This document shows positions 32,505 to 40,266 of a DNA stretch of 64,000 nucleotides, piece by piece (position 1 is the first letter of the stretch; every line of letters begins with the position of its first letter). The stretch lies in the NCBI RefSeq assembly GCF_000620645.1, contig NZ_KK211161.1, positions 62,001 to 126,000 of the forward strand. The letters are read 5' to 3'. The notes below the pieces were generated by a model. The model was not told the origin of the DNA and ran no database searches. It saw only the letters and a list, made by a program, of their open reading frames with translations. This DNA is from Nocardioides sp. URHA0032 (GTDB lineage: Bacteria > Actinomycetota > Actinomycetes > Propionibacteriales > Nocardioidaceae). The position numbers and the translations under genes are program-made.

Positions 32505-34691
32505 ATGTCCCCCCGACGCTCCATCGCCGTCGTACCCGCCGTGCTCGCGCTCGCGCTGAGCGTCTCCGGTGCGAACGCGCTCCGGCCGGCCGAGCACGCC
32601 TCGGCGAGCGCGCCGGTGGACACGCCGTCGTTCGCGGACCTGCCGGACACCGCGGTCGTCGCGAACGGCCCGGTCGAGCAGGTCGTGCTGAGCGGGGACC
32701 GCGTCTACGTGCGGGGCAGCTTCGACAGGATCGGCCGCTACTCGGGACCGGGCCGGATCCTGGACACGGGCACCGGGGCGGACCGCCCGGCGCCGGCGCT
32801 CCCGGACGGCCAGGTGTCGGTCACGGTCCCGGACGGCGACGGCGGCTGGTACGTCGGCGGCGACTTCGGCATGGACGTCTACGGCCCCGGTGACGGCGGG
32901 CTGGCGCACGTGCGCGCCGACGGGACCCTGGACCCGGAGTTCGACGCGACCACCGACGGCCTCGTCAGCGCGCTGGCGCTCGACGGCGACACGCTCTACG
33001 TGGGCGGCCAGTTCAGCCACGTCGGCGAGTCGACCCGGCAGAACGTCGGCGCGGTGTCGGCGACCGACGGCTCGACCCTGCCGTTCCGGGCCGACCAGAC
33101 CGAGCGGGTCACCGAGCTCGCGACCGGCACCGGTCGCGTGTACGTCGGCACCGACCACGTCGCCGCCGTCGACCCGGTCACCGGGGCCGCGGTCGCCGGC
33201 TTCACCTCGCCCGTCGAGGGCGACGTGACCGCGCTGGCGCTCGGCGGCGGCCGGCTCTACGTCGGCACCACCCGGCTGGTCGCGGCCGACCCGGTCACCG
33301 GCGCGAAGGACCTGGGCTTCGACGTGTCGATCGCGGGCGCCTCCGGCGGGCACGTGCACACGCTGCTCTACACCGGCGACACGCTGTACGCCGGCACCGA
33401 CGCCGACGCCGTCGACGGGCGGCCGGGCCGGCTGGTGGCGCTGGACCCGGCGACCGGCGCCGCGGATCCGGGCTTCGACCCGGAGGTCACCGGCGGCACC
33501 GCGACGTTCGGCGCGCCCGGGGGCGTCTTCGACCTCGCGCTGGCCGGCGACCACCTGTGGGTCGGTGGCGCCTTCGACCACGCGGGCGGCGAGCCGGCCG
33601 GCGACCTGGCCGTGCTCGACCCGGCCACCGGCGCGGCGGCCGGCGTCGACGTCCCGTCGTTCGACCATCAGGTCAACGCGGTCGACGTCAGCGGGGACGC
33701 GGCGTACGTCGGCGGGCACTTCTACCTCCAGGACCCTGCGCACACGAAGTCGATCGCCGCGCTGGACGCGACCACGCTCGAGCCCGTGCCCGGCTTCCGC
33801 GTGACGAAGGAGACCTACGGGGGCGACCTCGTCGCGGCGCCGAACGCGATCTACGCCGCGCCGACGCACTTCTACGGCTACTACCCGCGTGCGCAGCACC
33901 CGCCGTACTTCTCGGCGGGCTGGGACACGATCCGGGCCTACGACCCGGACACCGGCGCCGTCGACGCCGCCCGCACGCACGCCCGGGTCAGGAACCTGAC
34001 CGGCATCACGACGCTCGGCGACGAGCTGGTCGTGGCCCAGCGGCTCAGCAACGACGTGAAGTTCCCGCGCAACCGGATCACGGTGTACGCGCCGAACGGC
34101 AGGAAGGACCGCTCGTTCCTGGTGCCGCTGCGCGGCTACATCTCCTACCTGACCACCGTGGACGGCGACCTGCTCGCGGTCGGCAGCTTCAAGCGCTCGA
34201 CGCCCGAGGGCTTCCCGCGGGACGCCGCGATGGTCCGCTTCCGAGCCAGGGACGGCCTCCGGCGCACCTACTTCGACCCGAAGATCGACGGCCCGGTGTA
34301 CGACGCCGCCGTCCAGGGCCACACGATCTTCGCCAGCGGCCTGTTCCACCAGGTCTTCCAGGGCCTGGACTTCGCGAGCCCCGGCCTGACCAAGCTGTTC
34401 GCCCGCTCCGGCAAGAGCGAGGAGTTCCAGCCCGCGTCGTTCGAGTCGAACCGGGTGCTGCTGCGGCTCTCCGCCGTCGGCGACCAGCTGTGGGTGGGTT
34501 GGCCCCGCAACAAGTTCCTCGACTCCAGCACCGGTGCGGTCCTCCCCGACCCGACCGGCGGCCGCGCCGACGAGATCAGCTCGGTGGTCAGGACCCGCGC
34601 CGGCCTCGACTTCAGCACCATCCAGTACGGCGTCAACATCGGCGGCAGCTCCTGGAACATCATGGGCTACGTCGGCCGCACCGAGGACTGA
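32505..34691 (+). CDS. secreted beta-propeller-like protein
   Basis: 728 residues from ATG 32505. Signal peptide of about 26 residues. The rest is a series of about 45-residue repeats with VxALALDGDTLYVGGQFSHVG and LAALDPATGAxDPGFDP patterns, typical of delta-60/WD-like propeller modules in actinobacterial exported proteins; at least seven blades can be counted. Likely an extracellular binding scaffold. No membrane anchor or LPXTG is visible. The stop is one base from the stop of the convergent tadG-like gene. Confidence 0.78.
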   Translation: MSPRRSIAVVPAVLALALSVSGANALRPAEHASASAPVDTPSFADLPDTAVVANGPVEQVVLSGDRVYVRGSFDRIGRYSGPGRILDTGTGADRPAPALPDGQVSVTVPDGDGGWYVGGDFGMDVYGPGDGGLAHVRADGTLDPEFDATTDGLVSALALDGDTLYVGGQFSHVGESTRQNVGAVSATDGSTLPFRADQTERVTELATGTGRVYVGTDHVAAVDPVTGAAVAGFTSPVEGDVTALALGGGRLYVGTTRLVAADPVTGAKDLGFDVSIAGASGGHVHTLLYTGDTLYAGTDADAVDGRPGRLVALDPATGAADPGFDPEVTGGTATFGAPGGVFDLALAGDHLWVGGAFDHAGGEPAGDLAVLDPATGAAAGVDVPSFDHQVNAVDVSGDAAYVGGHFYLQDPAHTKSIAALDATTLEPVPGFRVTKETYGGDLVAAPNAIYAAPTHFYGYYPRAQHPPYFSAGWDTIRAYDPDTGAVDAARTHARVRNLTGITTLGDELVVAQRLSNDVKFPRNRITVYAPNGRKDRSFLVPLRGYISYLTTVDGDLLAVGSFKRSTPEGFPRDAAMVRFRARDGLRRTYFDPKIDGPVYDAAVQGHTIFASGLFHQVFQGLDFASPGLTKLFARSGKSEEFQPASFESNRVLLRLSAVGDQLWVGWPRNKFLDSSTGAVLPDPTGGRADEISSVVRTRAGLDFSTIQYGVNIGGSSWNIMGYVGRTED

Positions 34692-34692
34692 C

Positions 34693-35148
34693 TCAACGTT
34701 GGGGGACCACGATGGCGGAGCCGGTGGCGCCGATGCTCGCCGTACCGGGTGACCCGGGGACGGTGAGCGGGAGGTCGAGGGGCGCGGCGACGTGCACGGT
34801 GACCGTGGAGGTCGCGGGGTCGACGTCGACGGTGAACGAGAGGCCGGGGTACTTCGCGTACGCACCCGAGGACGCGAGGTAGTCGTGCACCGACGAGCGC
34901 ACCGCGGCCGCGGTGACGTCGAGCCGGTCGCGCGGCACGCCGCTCGTGTAGACCTCGCGGCCGGTGGCGCCGAGGTCCGCGCCGCGGAGGGCGGCGCCGT
35001 CGGCGACGGTGTCGAGCCCCTGGCGCTGGAGGTACGCCGCCGACGCATCGACGACGAGCGCGACGGCCATCGCCAGCACGAACGCGAGGCCGACGATCAG
35101 GACCGTCGCCTGGCCGTCCTCACCGTGCCCGCGGTCACGGCGCCGCAC
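34693..35148 (-). CDS. TadG-like pilus-associated protein
   Basis: 151 residues. N-terminal basic tail then EDGQATVLIVGLAFVLAMAVALVVDASAAYLQRQGLDTVADGAALRGAD, the TadG-type pseudopilin start (Gly before the helix, then DxSxxxxxRxxLDxxADxAAL). The C-terminal part is extracytoplasmic (TVTVHVAAPLDLPL). It overlaps the preceding tadE-like gene by 14 bases and is the last gene of the Tad operon. Confidence 0.8.
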   Translation of the reverse strand: MRRRDRGHGEDGQATVLIVGLAFVLAMAVALVVDASAAYLQRQGLDTVADGAALRGADLGATGREVYTSGVPRDRLDVTAAAVRSSVHDYLASSGAYAKYPGLSFTVDVDPATSTVTVHVAAPLDLPLTVPGSPGTASIGATGSAIVVPQR

Positions 35149-35584
35149 GGTCGATCTCCTGGAACTGGCCGATCGGCACCGTGTGCGTCGCGTCCAGCGC
35201 GAAGCTCGGCGCGTGCCCGCCGAGGAAGCTGGGCAGCAGCGGCAGGTCGACCCGCGACGCGACCCGGACGGTGATCACCGACGTACCGCTGTGGCAGTCG
35301 TGGGGGTACGGCGTGCAGGTGATCGTCACGGAGACGGGGACGCCGCGGACGCCCTGGTCCTCGAGCGCCTGGCGGGCGGCGGCGTTGGCGCGGGCGCGAC
35401 CCTCGGGGTCGGTCGGGGCGAGCGCGTAGGCGCGGCCGGCCGCGCGGGCGGCGCCGCTGACGCCGAAGGCCCCACGCTGCACGTCGAACACCGACACCAC
35501 GATCCAGAGCAGGGGGACGAGCAGCAGGATGCCGAGCCACGACAGCTCGACCAGCGCGCTCCCCTGCTCACCGCGCTCCCTCAC
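35135..35584 (-). CDS. TadE-like pseudopilin, second
   Basis: 149 residues, ATG overlapping the previous stop (ATGA). ERGEQGSALVELSWLGILLLVPLLWIVVSVFDVQRGAFGVSGAARAAGRAYA matches TadE: short charged leader, Gly, helix with Glu near position 5, then alanine-rich helix. The middle contains a pair of cysteines (TCTPYPHDCHSG). Minor pseudopilin of the Flp/Tad pilus machine at the cytoplasmic membrane. Confidence 0.82.
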   Translation of the reverse strand: MRERGEQGSALVELSWLGILLLVPLLWIVVSVFDVQRGAFGVSGAARAAGRAYALAPTDPEGRARANAAARQALEDQGVRGVPVSVTITCTPYPHDCHSGTSVITVRVASRVDLPLLPSFLGGHAPSFALDATHTVPIGQFQEIDRAAP

Positions 35585-35967
35585 GGCCGCTGCTCCTCCA
35601 CGGCGTGCCCGGTGACGGTGAACGAGATGCCCGGGCCACCGATGCCGAGCGCGGGCACGGTCGCGTGCACGACGACCTCGACGCCGGGCGCCCCCTCGAC
35701 CGTGGCCGGCCGCGCCGACACGTCCTGGGCGAACCGGCCCGAGATCGCGCCGTCGATCTGCCGGCGGGTGCGCGACGCGCCGTCGGCCGGCCCGCGGTCC
35801 AGGGTCGCGGCGTACCGCGCCCCCTCGGACGCCGCCGACGCCAGGGTGTTGCGCACCAGGAGCACCAGCGCGACCTGGAGGACGCCCAGGAAGACCGGCA
35901 CCAGCACGACGAGGACCAGCACGAAGTCCACGACGGCGGAGCCACGCTCCCCGCGCGGCCGGGTCAC
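35581..35967 (-). CDS. TadE-like pseudopilin, first
   Basis: 128 residues from GTG 35967, which shares one base with the stop of the pilin gene. RGERGSAVVDFVLVLVVLVPVFLGVLQVALVLLVRNTLASAASEGARYAAT is the TadE helix and conserved ASEGARxAA segment. The C-terminal part is extracytoplasmic (VEVVVHATVPALGIGGPGISFTVTGHAV). Probably interacts with the second TadE-like protein encoded just behind it. Confidence 0.82.
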   Translation of the reverse strand: MTRPRGERGSAVVDFVLVLVVLVPVFLGVLQVALVLLVRNTLASAASEGARYAATLDRGPADGASRTRRQIDGAISGRFAQDVSARPATVEGAPGVEVVVHATVPALGIGGPGISFTVTGHAVEEQRP

Positions 35968-36161
35968 TACTTCACCTGGGCCAGTGCGTTGTTCAGCATC
36001 GACTGGAGCTGCGGCTTCGCGACGGCGGTGATGGCGACGACCAGCCCGGCGGTCATCACCGTGATCATCACCCACCCGGGTACGTCGCCGCGCTCGTCAC
36101 GCACCCGGCGTGCGGTCAGGGCGAGGTAGATCCTCGTGAGCGTCATCGAGATGTGTTCCAT
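35967..36161 (-). CDS. Flp-type pilin candidate
   Basis: 64 residues from ATG 36161, with AGGAGAG 6-12 bases upstream. A charged N-terminus (LTARRVRDERGDVPG) is followed by a hydrophobic helix (WVMITVMTAGLVVAITAVA) and a short tail (KPQLQSMLNNALAQVK). Size and position between tadC and tadE fit the major Flp pilin. It lacks the usual glutamate at position 5 after the cleavage glycine, so it could be a divergent pilin or DUF4244-like protein. Confidence 0.75.
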   Translation of the reverse strand: MEHISMTLTRIYLALTARRVRDERGDVPGWVMITVMTAGLVVAITAVAKPQLQSMLNNALAQVK

Positions 36162-36172
36162 TGCTCTCCTCC

Positions 36173-37099
36173 TCAAGGAGTCGTCAGGTGCAGACCGATG
36201 ACGCCGGGCCAGAAGGCGAACAGGACGGTCACGGGCAGGACGAGGAACACGACCGGCACCATCATGAACACCTCCTTCCGCGCCGCGGTCTCGATCAGCT
36301 CGCGCCGCCCGGCCTCCCGGACGTCGGCGGCCTGGGCGTGCAGCACGTCGGCCAGCGGGGTGCCGCGTTCGACGGCCACCGCGATGCCCTGGGCGAACCG
36401 CGCCACGAGAGGCAGTCCGGTCACCGCGGCCATCCGGTCGAACGCGGACCCCACCGGCTCGCCGGTGCGGACCGCGGCGAGCACGCGGGCCAGGTCCGTG
36501 GACAGCTCGCCGCCGCTCCGGCGTACGACGCGGTCGAGCGCCGCCACCGGGCTCTCCCCCGCCGCCACGCTGAGCGCGAGCAGCTCGGCGACAGCCGGGA
36601 ACTCCGCGAGGATGCGGCGCTCGCGGTTCCGCACCTGGCTGGTCAGGTGGGTGTCCCGCGCGAGCACGCCCGAGACGAAGGCGATCGCACAGACCACGAG
36701 CCAGGTCGGTCCCGATCCCGGCTCCGTGAGCATCCGGAGCACACCGACCGCGGCGGCGACCGCGAACGCCGCCACGCCCCAGAGCACCTGCTCGACCCGG
36801 AACTCGTGCACGCTCTTGTCGATGTCGGCACGCTCGAGCCGGCGGCGTACCGACGCCGCACCACCCAGGATCCGCTCGACGGCGTCGGCGGCCGAGCGCA
36901 GCAGCGGCCCGAACACGCCCGCGGTGGCGGAGGTCGGCGGCAGCAGCGGGGTCCGCCCGACCTGCGGCAGGTCGCGGACGTAGGGCAGCACGCGGACGGC
37001 GAGCTGCGGCCGCCGGATCACGCGCACCCGCGCGACCACGAGGAGCACCCCGCCAGCGAACATCGCGCCGAGCACGGCACCCCACCACGCCGGAGTCAC
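36173..37099 (-). CDS. type II secretion F-family protein TadC-like
   Basis: 308 residues from GTG 37099, overlapping the tadB stop by four bases. Hydrophobic helices at the N-terminus, around residues 110-150 and at the C-terminus (FMMVPVVFLVLPVTVLFAFWPG), with the GspF/T2SF core LAEFPAVAELLALSVAAGESPVAALDRVVRRSGGELSTDLARVLAAVRTGEPVGSAFDRMAAVTGLPLVARFAQGIAVAVERGTPLADVL. It forms the inner-membrane platform of the Tad pilus with TadB. Confidence 0.87.
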   Translation of the reverse strand: MTPAWWGAVLGAMFAGGVLLVVARVRVIRRPQLAVRVLPYVRDLPQVGRTPLLPPTSATAGVFGPLLRSAADAVERILGGAASVRRRLERADIDKSVHEFRVEQVLWGVAAFAVAAAVGVLRMLTEPGSGPTWLVVCAIAFVSGVLARDTHLTSQVRNRERRILAEFPAVAELLALSVAAGESPVAALDRVVRRSGGELSTDLARVLAAVRTGEPVGSAFDRMAAVTGLPLVARFAQGIAVAVERGTPLADVLHAQAADVREAGRRELIETAARKEVFMMVPVVFLVLPVTVLFAFWPGVIGLHLTTP

Positions 37100-37950
37100 G
37101 ACAGGATCCGGCGCTCGACGGGCAGCCGCCCGATCCGCATCATCAGCCGGTACGCAACCACGCACGCAACCGCGCCGACCGTGAGGACGGCGACGCCCGC
37201 GGGCGAGGCGTACCGGTGGATGACCTCGGACTGGAACGACATGAACAGCAGCACCAGCCACGGCGAGGCGACCGCGAGGCGGGCGCCGTTCACCGTCCAG
37301 GCCTGGCGGGCCTCGAGCTCCGACCGGGTCCGGGCGTCGTCGCGCAGGTACGCCGAGAGGTTGCGCAGCAGCCGTCCGAGCTCGCCGCCGCCGACCTCGC
37401 GCGCGACCCGCAGCCCTTCCACCACGCGATCGCCGACCGGATCGGCGAGCCGGGCCTTGAGCCGGTCCAGGCACTCCCCGAACCGGCCGGTCACCTGGTA
37501 GTCGAGCGCGAACTCGTCGAACGCCTCCCGCAACGGCTCCGGCCCACGAGAGCCGAGCGCGGACAGCGCGTCGGGCAGCGACATCCCGGCGCGCACCGCG
37601 GACACCAGGTTGTCGACCGCCTCCGGCCACACCTCGGCGAGCTCGCGCTGGCGGCGCCGGGCCCGGCCGGAGACGACCGCGACCGGCAGCCACGCGCCCA
37701 TCAGCCCGAAGGCGACCGCGACCGGCGGCGTCCCCGAGACGACCTGCAGCACCAGCGTGGTCGCGATCCCGCAGACCAGGCAGAGGGCGACGAACCCGGT
37801 CACCGAGACCTGCCCGAGCCCGGCCCGCGCGAGCAGCTCCGCCGCGCGTCCCGACGTACGCGACGCCCCGGGGGACGAGCGGGGCAGGAAGAACGCGCTC
37901 CAGACGAGCATCAGCCCGATGCCGACGCCGAGTCCGACGAGCGCGCCCAC
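37096..37950 (-). CDS. type II secretion F-family protein TadB-like
   Basis: 284 residues from GTG 37950, which begins one base after the tadA stop (GGGGAG upstream). T2SF core: LAEVWPEAVDNLVSAVRAGMSLPDALSALGSRGPEPLREAFDEFALDYQVTGRFGECLDRLKARLADPVGDRVVEGLRVAREVGGGELGRLLRNLSAYLRDDARTR. Helices at residues 5-25, 60-95 and near the C-terminus. Inner-membrane platform protein partnering TadC and TadA. Confidence 0.87.
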   Translation of the reverse strand: MGALVGLGVGIGLMLVWSAFFLPRSSPGASRTSGRAAELLARAGLGQVSVTGFVALCLVCGIATTLVLQVVSGTPPVAVAFGLMGAWLPVAVVSGRARRRQRELAEVWPEAVDNLVSAVRAGMSLPDALSALGSRGPEPLREAFDEFALDYQVTGRFGECLDRLKARLADPVGDRVVEGLRVAREVGGGELGRLLRNLSAYLRDDARTRSELEARQAWTVNGARLAVASPWLVLLFMSFQSEVIHRYASPAGVAVLTVGAVACVVAYRLMMRIGRLPVERRILS

Positions 37951-37951
37951 C

Positions 37952-39196
37952 TCAGTGCTCCCCGACCAGGATCCGGTGGACGTCGATCCCGATGCGGTCG
38001 TACCGCTCCGGGTGCGGCGGACGGCCACCCGTGCAGCGCAGCTCGCCGCCGCGACGCTCGAAGACCGTCTCGGTCTCGATCACGTCGTTCTCGACCCTGC
38101 CGGGCACCCCGATCACCTCGTTGACCCGGCGTACCCCGTGCTCGTCGATGCCCAGGTGGACCACCAGGTCGACGCTGGCCGCGACCGTGGGTACGACGAA
38201 GCGCGCCGAGATGTTCTCGCCGGCCAGCAGCGGGAGGGTGCACATCTTGACCAGCGCCTCGCGGGCGGAGTTCGCGTGGATGGTGCACATGCCGGGCAGG
38301 CCGGCGTTCAGCGCGAGCAGCAGGTCGAGGCACTCCTCGGCGCGGACCTCCCCGACGATGATCCGGCTGGGCCGCATCCGCAGGCTCTCCTTGACCAGCT
38401 CGCGCAGGCGGATCTCACCGGTGCCCTCGAGCCCGGACTGCCGGGTCTGCAGCGCGACCCAGTCCGGGTGCGGGAAGCGGAGCTCGAAGACCTCCTCAGC
38501 GGAGACGACCCGCTCGCCGCCCGGGATCGCCGCAGCCAGGCAGTTGAGGGCGGTGGTCTTGCCGGCCTGGGTGCCTCCGGCGACCAGGATGTTGAGGCCG
38601 GCGCGGACCGAGGCCTCCAGGAACGCCGCCGCCTGCGCGGACATCGAGCCCAGCTCGACCAGGTCGCGCAGCCGCGCCGCGCGGAGCACGAACTTGCGGA
38701 TGTTCACCGCTGAGAAGCCGCGGCTGATGCCCTCGAGCACGACGTGCAGCCGGTGGCCCTCGGGCAGCATCGCGTCCACGAACGGCCGGCTCAGGTCGAT
38801 GCGCCGGCCGCTGGACTTCAGCATCCGCTCGACCAGCTCCTGCACCTGCGCGGTCGTCAGCACCAGGTTCGTCAGCTCGTGCCGGCCGTTGCGGGCGATG
38901 AACACCCGGCTCGGGTCGTTGATCCAGACCTCCTCGACCGCCGGGTCGTCGAGGAACGGCTGCAGCGGGCCGAAGCCGGAGACCCGCGCGACCAGCTCGC
39001 CGACCATCGAGTCGACGTCGGGCACCGGGGCGACCTGGCCGGTGAGGCTGCGGTCGTCGTGGGCGCGTACGACGCCCTCCGCGATCCGTCGTACGACGGC
39101 GGAGTCGCGCTGGGGGTCGACGGCCTCGCGGCGCACCAGCTCGCGGACGTGCTGGTCGAGCTGCTCGACCAGCTGATCGTGTTGCGTCAACGACAT
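37952..39196 (-). CDS. pilus/secretion ATPase TadA (CpaF-like)
   Basis: 414 residues from ATG 39196. Walker A GGTQAGKTT, Asp box region VVSAEEVFELRFPHPDWVALQTRQ, Walker B RPSRIIVGEVRAEECLDLLLALNAGLPGMCTIHANSAREAL with the His box. The N-terminal CpaF domain is present (VPDVDSMVGELVARVSGFGPLQPFLDDPAVEEVWINDPSRVFIARNGR). It powers assembly or retraction of the Flp pilus. No prepilin peptidase, TadZ or secretin gene is visible in the window. Confidence 0.93.
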   Translation of the reverse strand: MSLTQHDQLVEQLDQHVRELVRREAVDPQRDSAVVRRIAEGVVRAHDDRSLTGQVAPVPDVDSMVGELVARVSGFGPLQPFLDDPAVEEVWINDPSRVFIARNGRHELTNLVLTTAQVQELVERMLKSSGRRIDLSRPFVDAMLPEGHRLHVVLEGISRGFSAVNIRKFVLRAARLRDLVELGSMSAQAAAFLEASVRAGLNILVAGGTQAGKTTALNCLAAAIPGGERVVSAEEVFELRFPHPDWVALQTRQSGLEGTGEIRLRELVKESLRMRPSRIIVGEVRAEECLDLLLALNAGLPGMCTIHANSAREALVKMCTLPLLAGENISARFVVPTVAASVDLVVHLGIDEHGVRRVNEVIGVPGRVENDVIETETVFERRGGELRCTGGRPPHPERYDRIGIDVHRILVGEH

Positions 39197-39267
39197 GCGG
39201 ATCCCCCGAGACGGAACCAGTGCTCGTCAGTCTGTCCGAGCGACGCCCAACCGAAACCGGGCAGTCA

Positions 39268-39307
39268 CCCGCTGTGGACAACGAGCGGGCCGGCGGGACG
39301 TCATCCG
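39268..39307. repeat. 40-bp direct repeat, left copy
   Basis: Thirty-eight of 40 bases are identical to 43504-43543, in the same orientation. Inside it CCCGCT and AGCGGG pair around a 10-base loop. It lies between tadA and the Cys-X-Thr protein genes. Confidence 0.75.
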
Positions 39308-39360
39308 CGCCGTGCGCGCAGGTGTCGACGAGCCGGTCCGACCTGGTACGGCTGCCGGCG

Positions 39361-39786
39361 CTACCCGTCGGCCTCCCGCAGCCGCTCGACCTCCGCCATC
39401 GCCGCCGCGGCCGCCTCCACCTGGACCCGCAGCGCGGCCAGCACGACCTCCGGCGGCCGGTCCTGGCCCGGGGCCTGGGCGAGCACGCCCGAGCAGGTCG
39501 CGCACGTGTTGCAGGTCGCGCAGGTCGCACACGTCGCGCAGCCGCCGCCGGTCCCGCAGGTGCCGCACGTCCCGCAGGTGCCGCAGTCGGCCGCGACCGT
39601 CCAGTCCGCCACGTCCTGGCCGGGGCGGAGCACGATCTCCACCTCGGACAGGTCGATGTCCAGCGGGTCGGCCCGAACGGCCTCCACCATCGCCACGCTG
39701 AGCTCGTGCCGCAGCGTGTTCTGCAGGCGCCGCTGTTCGCGGGCCGGCAGGCGGTCGGCCCGAACGTGACGCCGGTCTTCGCTCAG
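39361..39786 (-). CDS. Cys-X-Thr ladder protein A (RiPP precursor candidate)
   Basis: 141 residues if it starts at CTG 39786, which overlaps the stop of gene B (CTGA) and has GGAGGAGAG upstream; no ATG, GTG or TTG is available nearby, and this start gives exactly the length of protein B. Residues 1-66 are leader-like and match B (LPAxEQxRL, ELxxxMVxAVRADP, DLSxxxIVLRPGQxVxDW). Residues 68-98 carry Cys at every third position (68, 71, 74, 77, 83, 86, 89, 92, 95, 98), with Gly at 80 where a Cys would fall. The pattern is Cys-(Gly/Ala/Asn)-Thr. The tail (101-141) is alanine/glutamate-rich and helical. Likely substrate of the radical SAM enzyme; a metal-binding role is the alternative. Confidence 0.8.
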   Translation of the reverse strand: MSEDRRHVRADRLPAREQRRLQNTLRHELSVAMVEAVRADPLDIDLSEVEIVLRPGQDVADWTVAADCGTCGTCGTCGTGGGCATCATCATCNTCATCSGVLAQAPGQDRPPEVVLAALRVQVEAAAAAMAEVERLREADG

Positions 39787-40208
39787 CCTCTCTCCTCCAG
39801 CTTCCGCGACACCGACGACAGCTGCTGGGTGACCCGCTCCAGGCCCTGCTGCAGGTTGCGTACGTCGACCTGCGGCTGGCTCGCCTCGAGGCCCAGGTCG
39901 CGGGCGACCCCGAGCGGGATGTCGACCGCCGCGGACGCCGTGCCACAGGTGCTGCAGGTGCTGCACGTGCCGCAGGTGCTGCAGGTGCTGCACTCGGCGA
40001 CGGCGTCCCAGTCACCCACCTCCTGCCCCGGGCGGAGCACGATGTCGATCTGGCTCAGGTCCACCTCCGGCGGGTCGGCTCGGACCGCCCGCACCATCTG
40101 CTCGGCCAGCTCCTGGCGGAGCACGTTGCGCAACCGCTCCTGCTCCGCCGCCGGGAGCTCGCTGGCCCTGGCCTTGCGGTAGCCGCCCTCTTCTCGTTCC
40201 TTCGCCAC
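39783..40208 (-). CDS. Cys-X-Thr ladder protein B (RiPP precursor candidate)
   Basis: 141 residues from GTG 40208, with GAGGAGG as ribosome-binding site (the ATG at 40223 lies in that site and is not used). Residues 1-71 are a charged, helical leader (SELPAAEQERLRNVLRQELAEQMVRAVRADP, then DLSQIDIVLRPGQEVGDW). Residues 73-90 hold six cysteines in a strict period of three (73, 76, 79, 82, 85, 88) with Ser/Gly and Thr between them. Residues 91-141 form a follower with a heptad-like C-terminus (LQQGLERVTQQLSSVSRKLEE). Paralogous to A, encoded between it and the ferredoxin fusion gene. No family is recognised. Confidence 0.82.
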   Translation of the reverse strand: MAKEREEGGYRKARASELPAAEQERLRNVLRQELAEQMVRAVRADPPEVDLSQIDIVLRPGQEVGDWDAVAECSTCSTCGTCSTCSTCGTASAAVDIPLGVARDLGLEASQPQVDVRNLQQGLERVTQQLSSVSRKLEERG

Positions 40209-40266
40209 GTCGCTCCTCCTCATCTCGGGTCGTGCTGGGTCGGTCGTGCTGGGTCGGTCGTGCCGC

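Noticed and set aside
39787..39993. Extension of protein A upstream into gene B (starting MQHLQHL)
   Set aside because: It would be read out of frame through the coding repeats of B; the leader match between A and B begins only after 39786.
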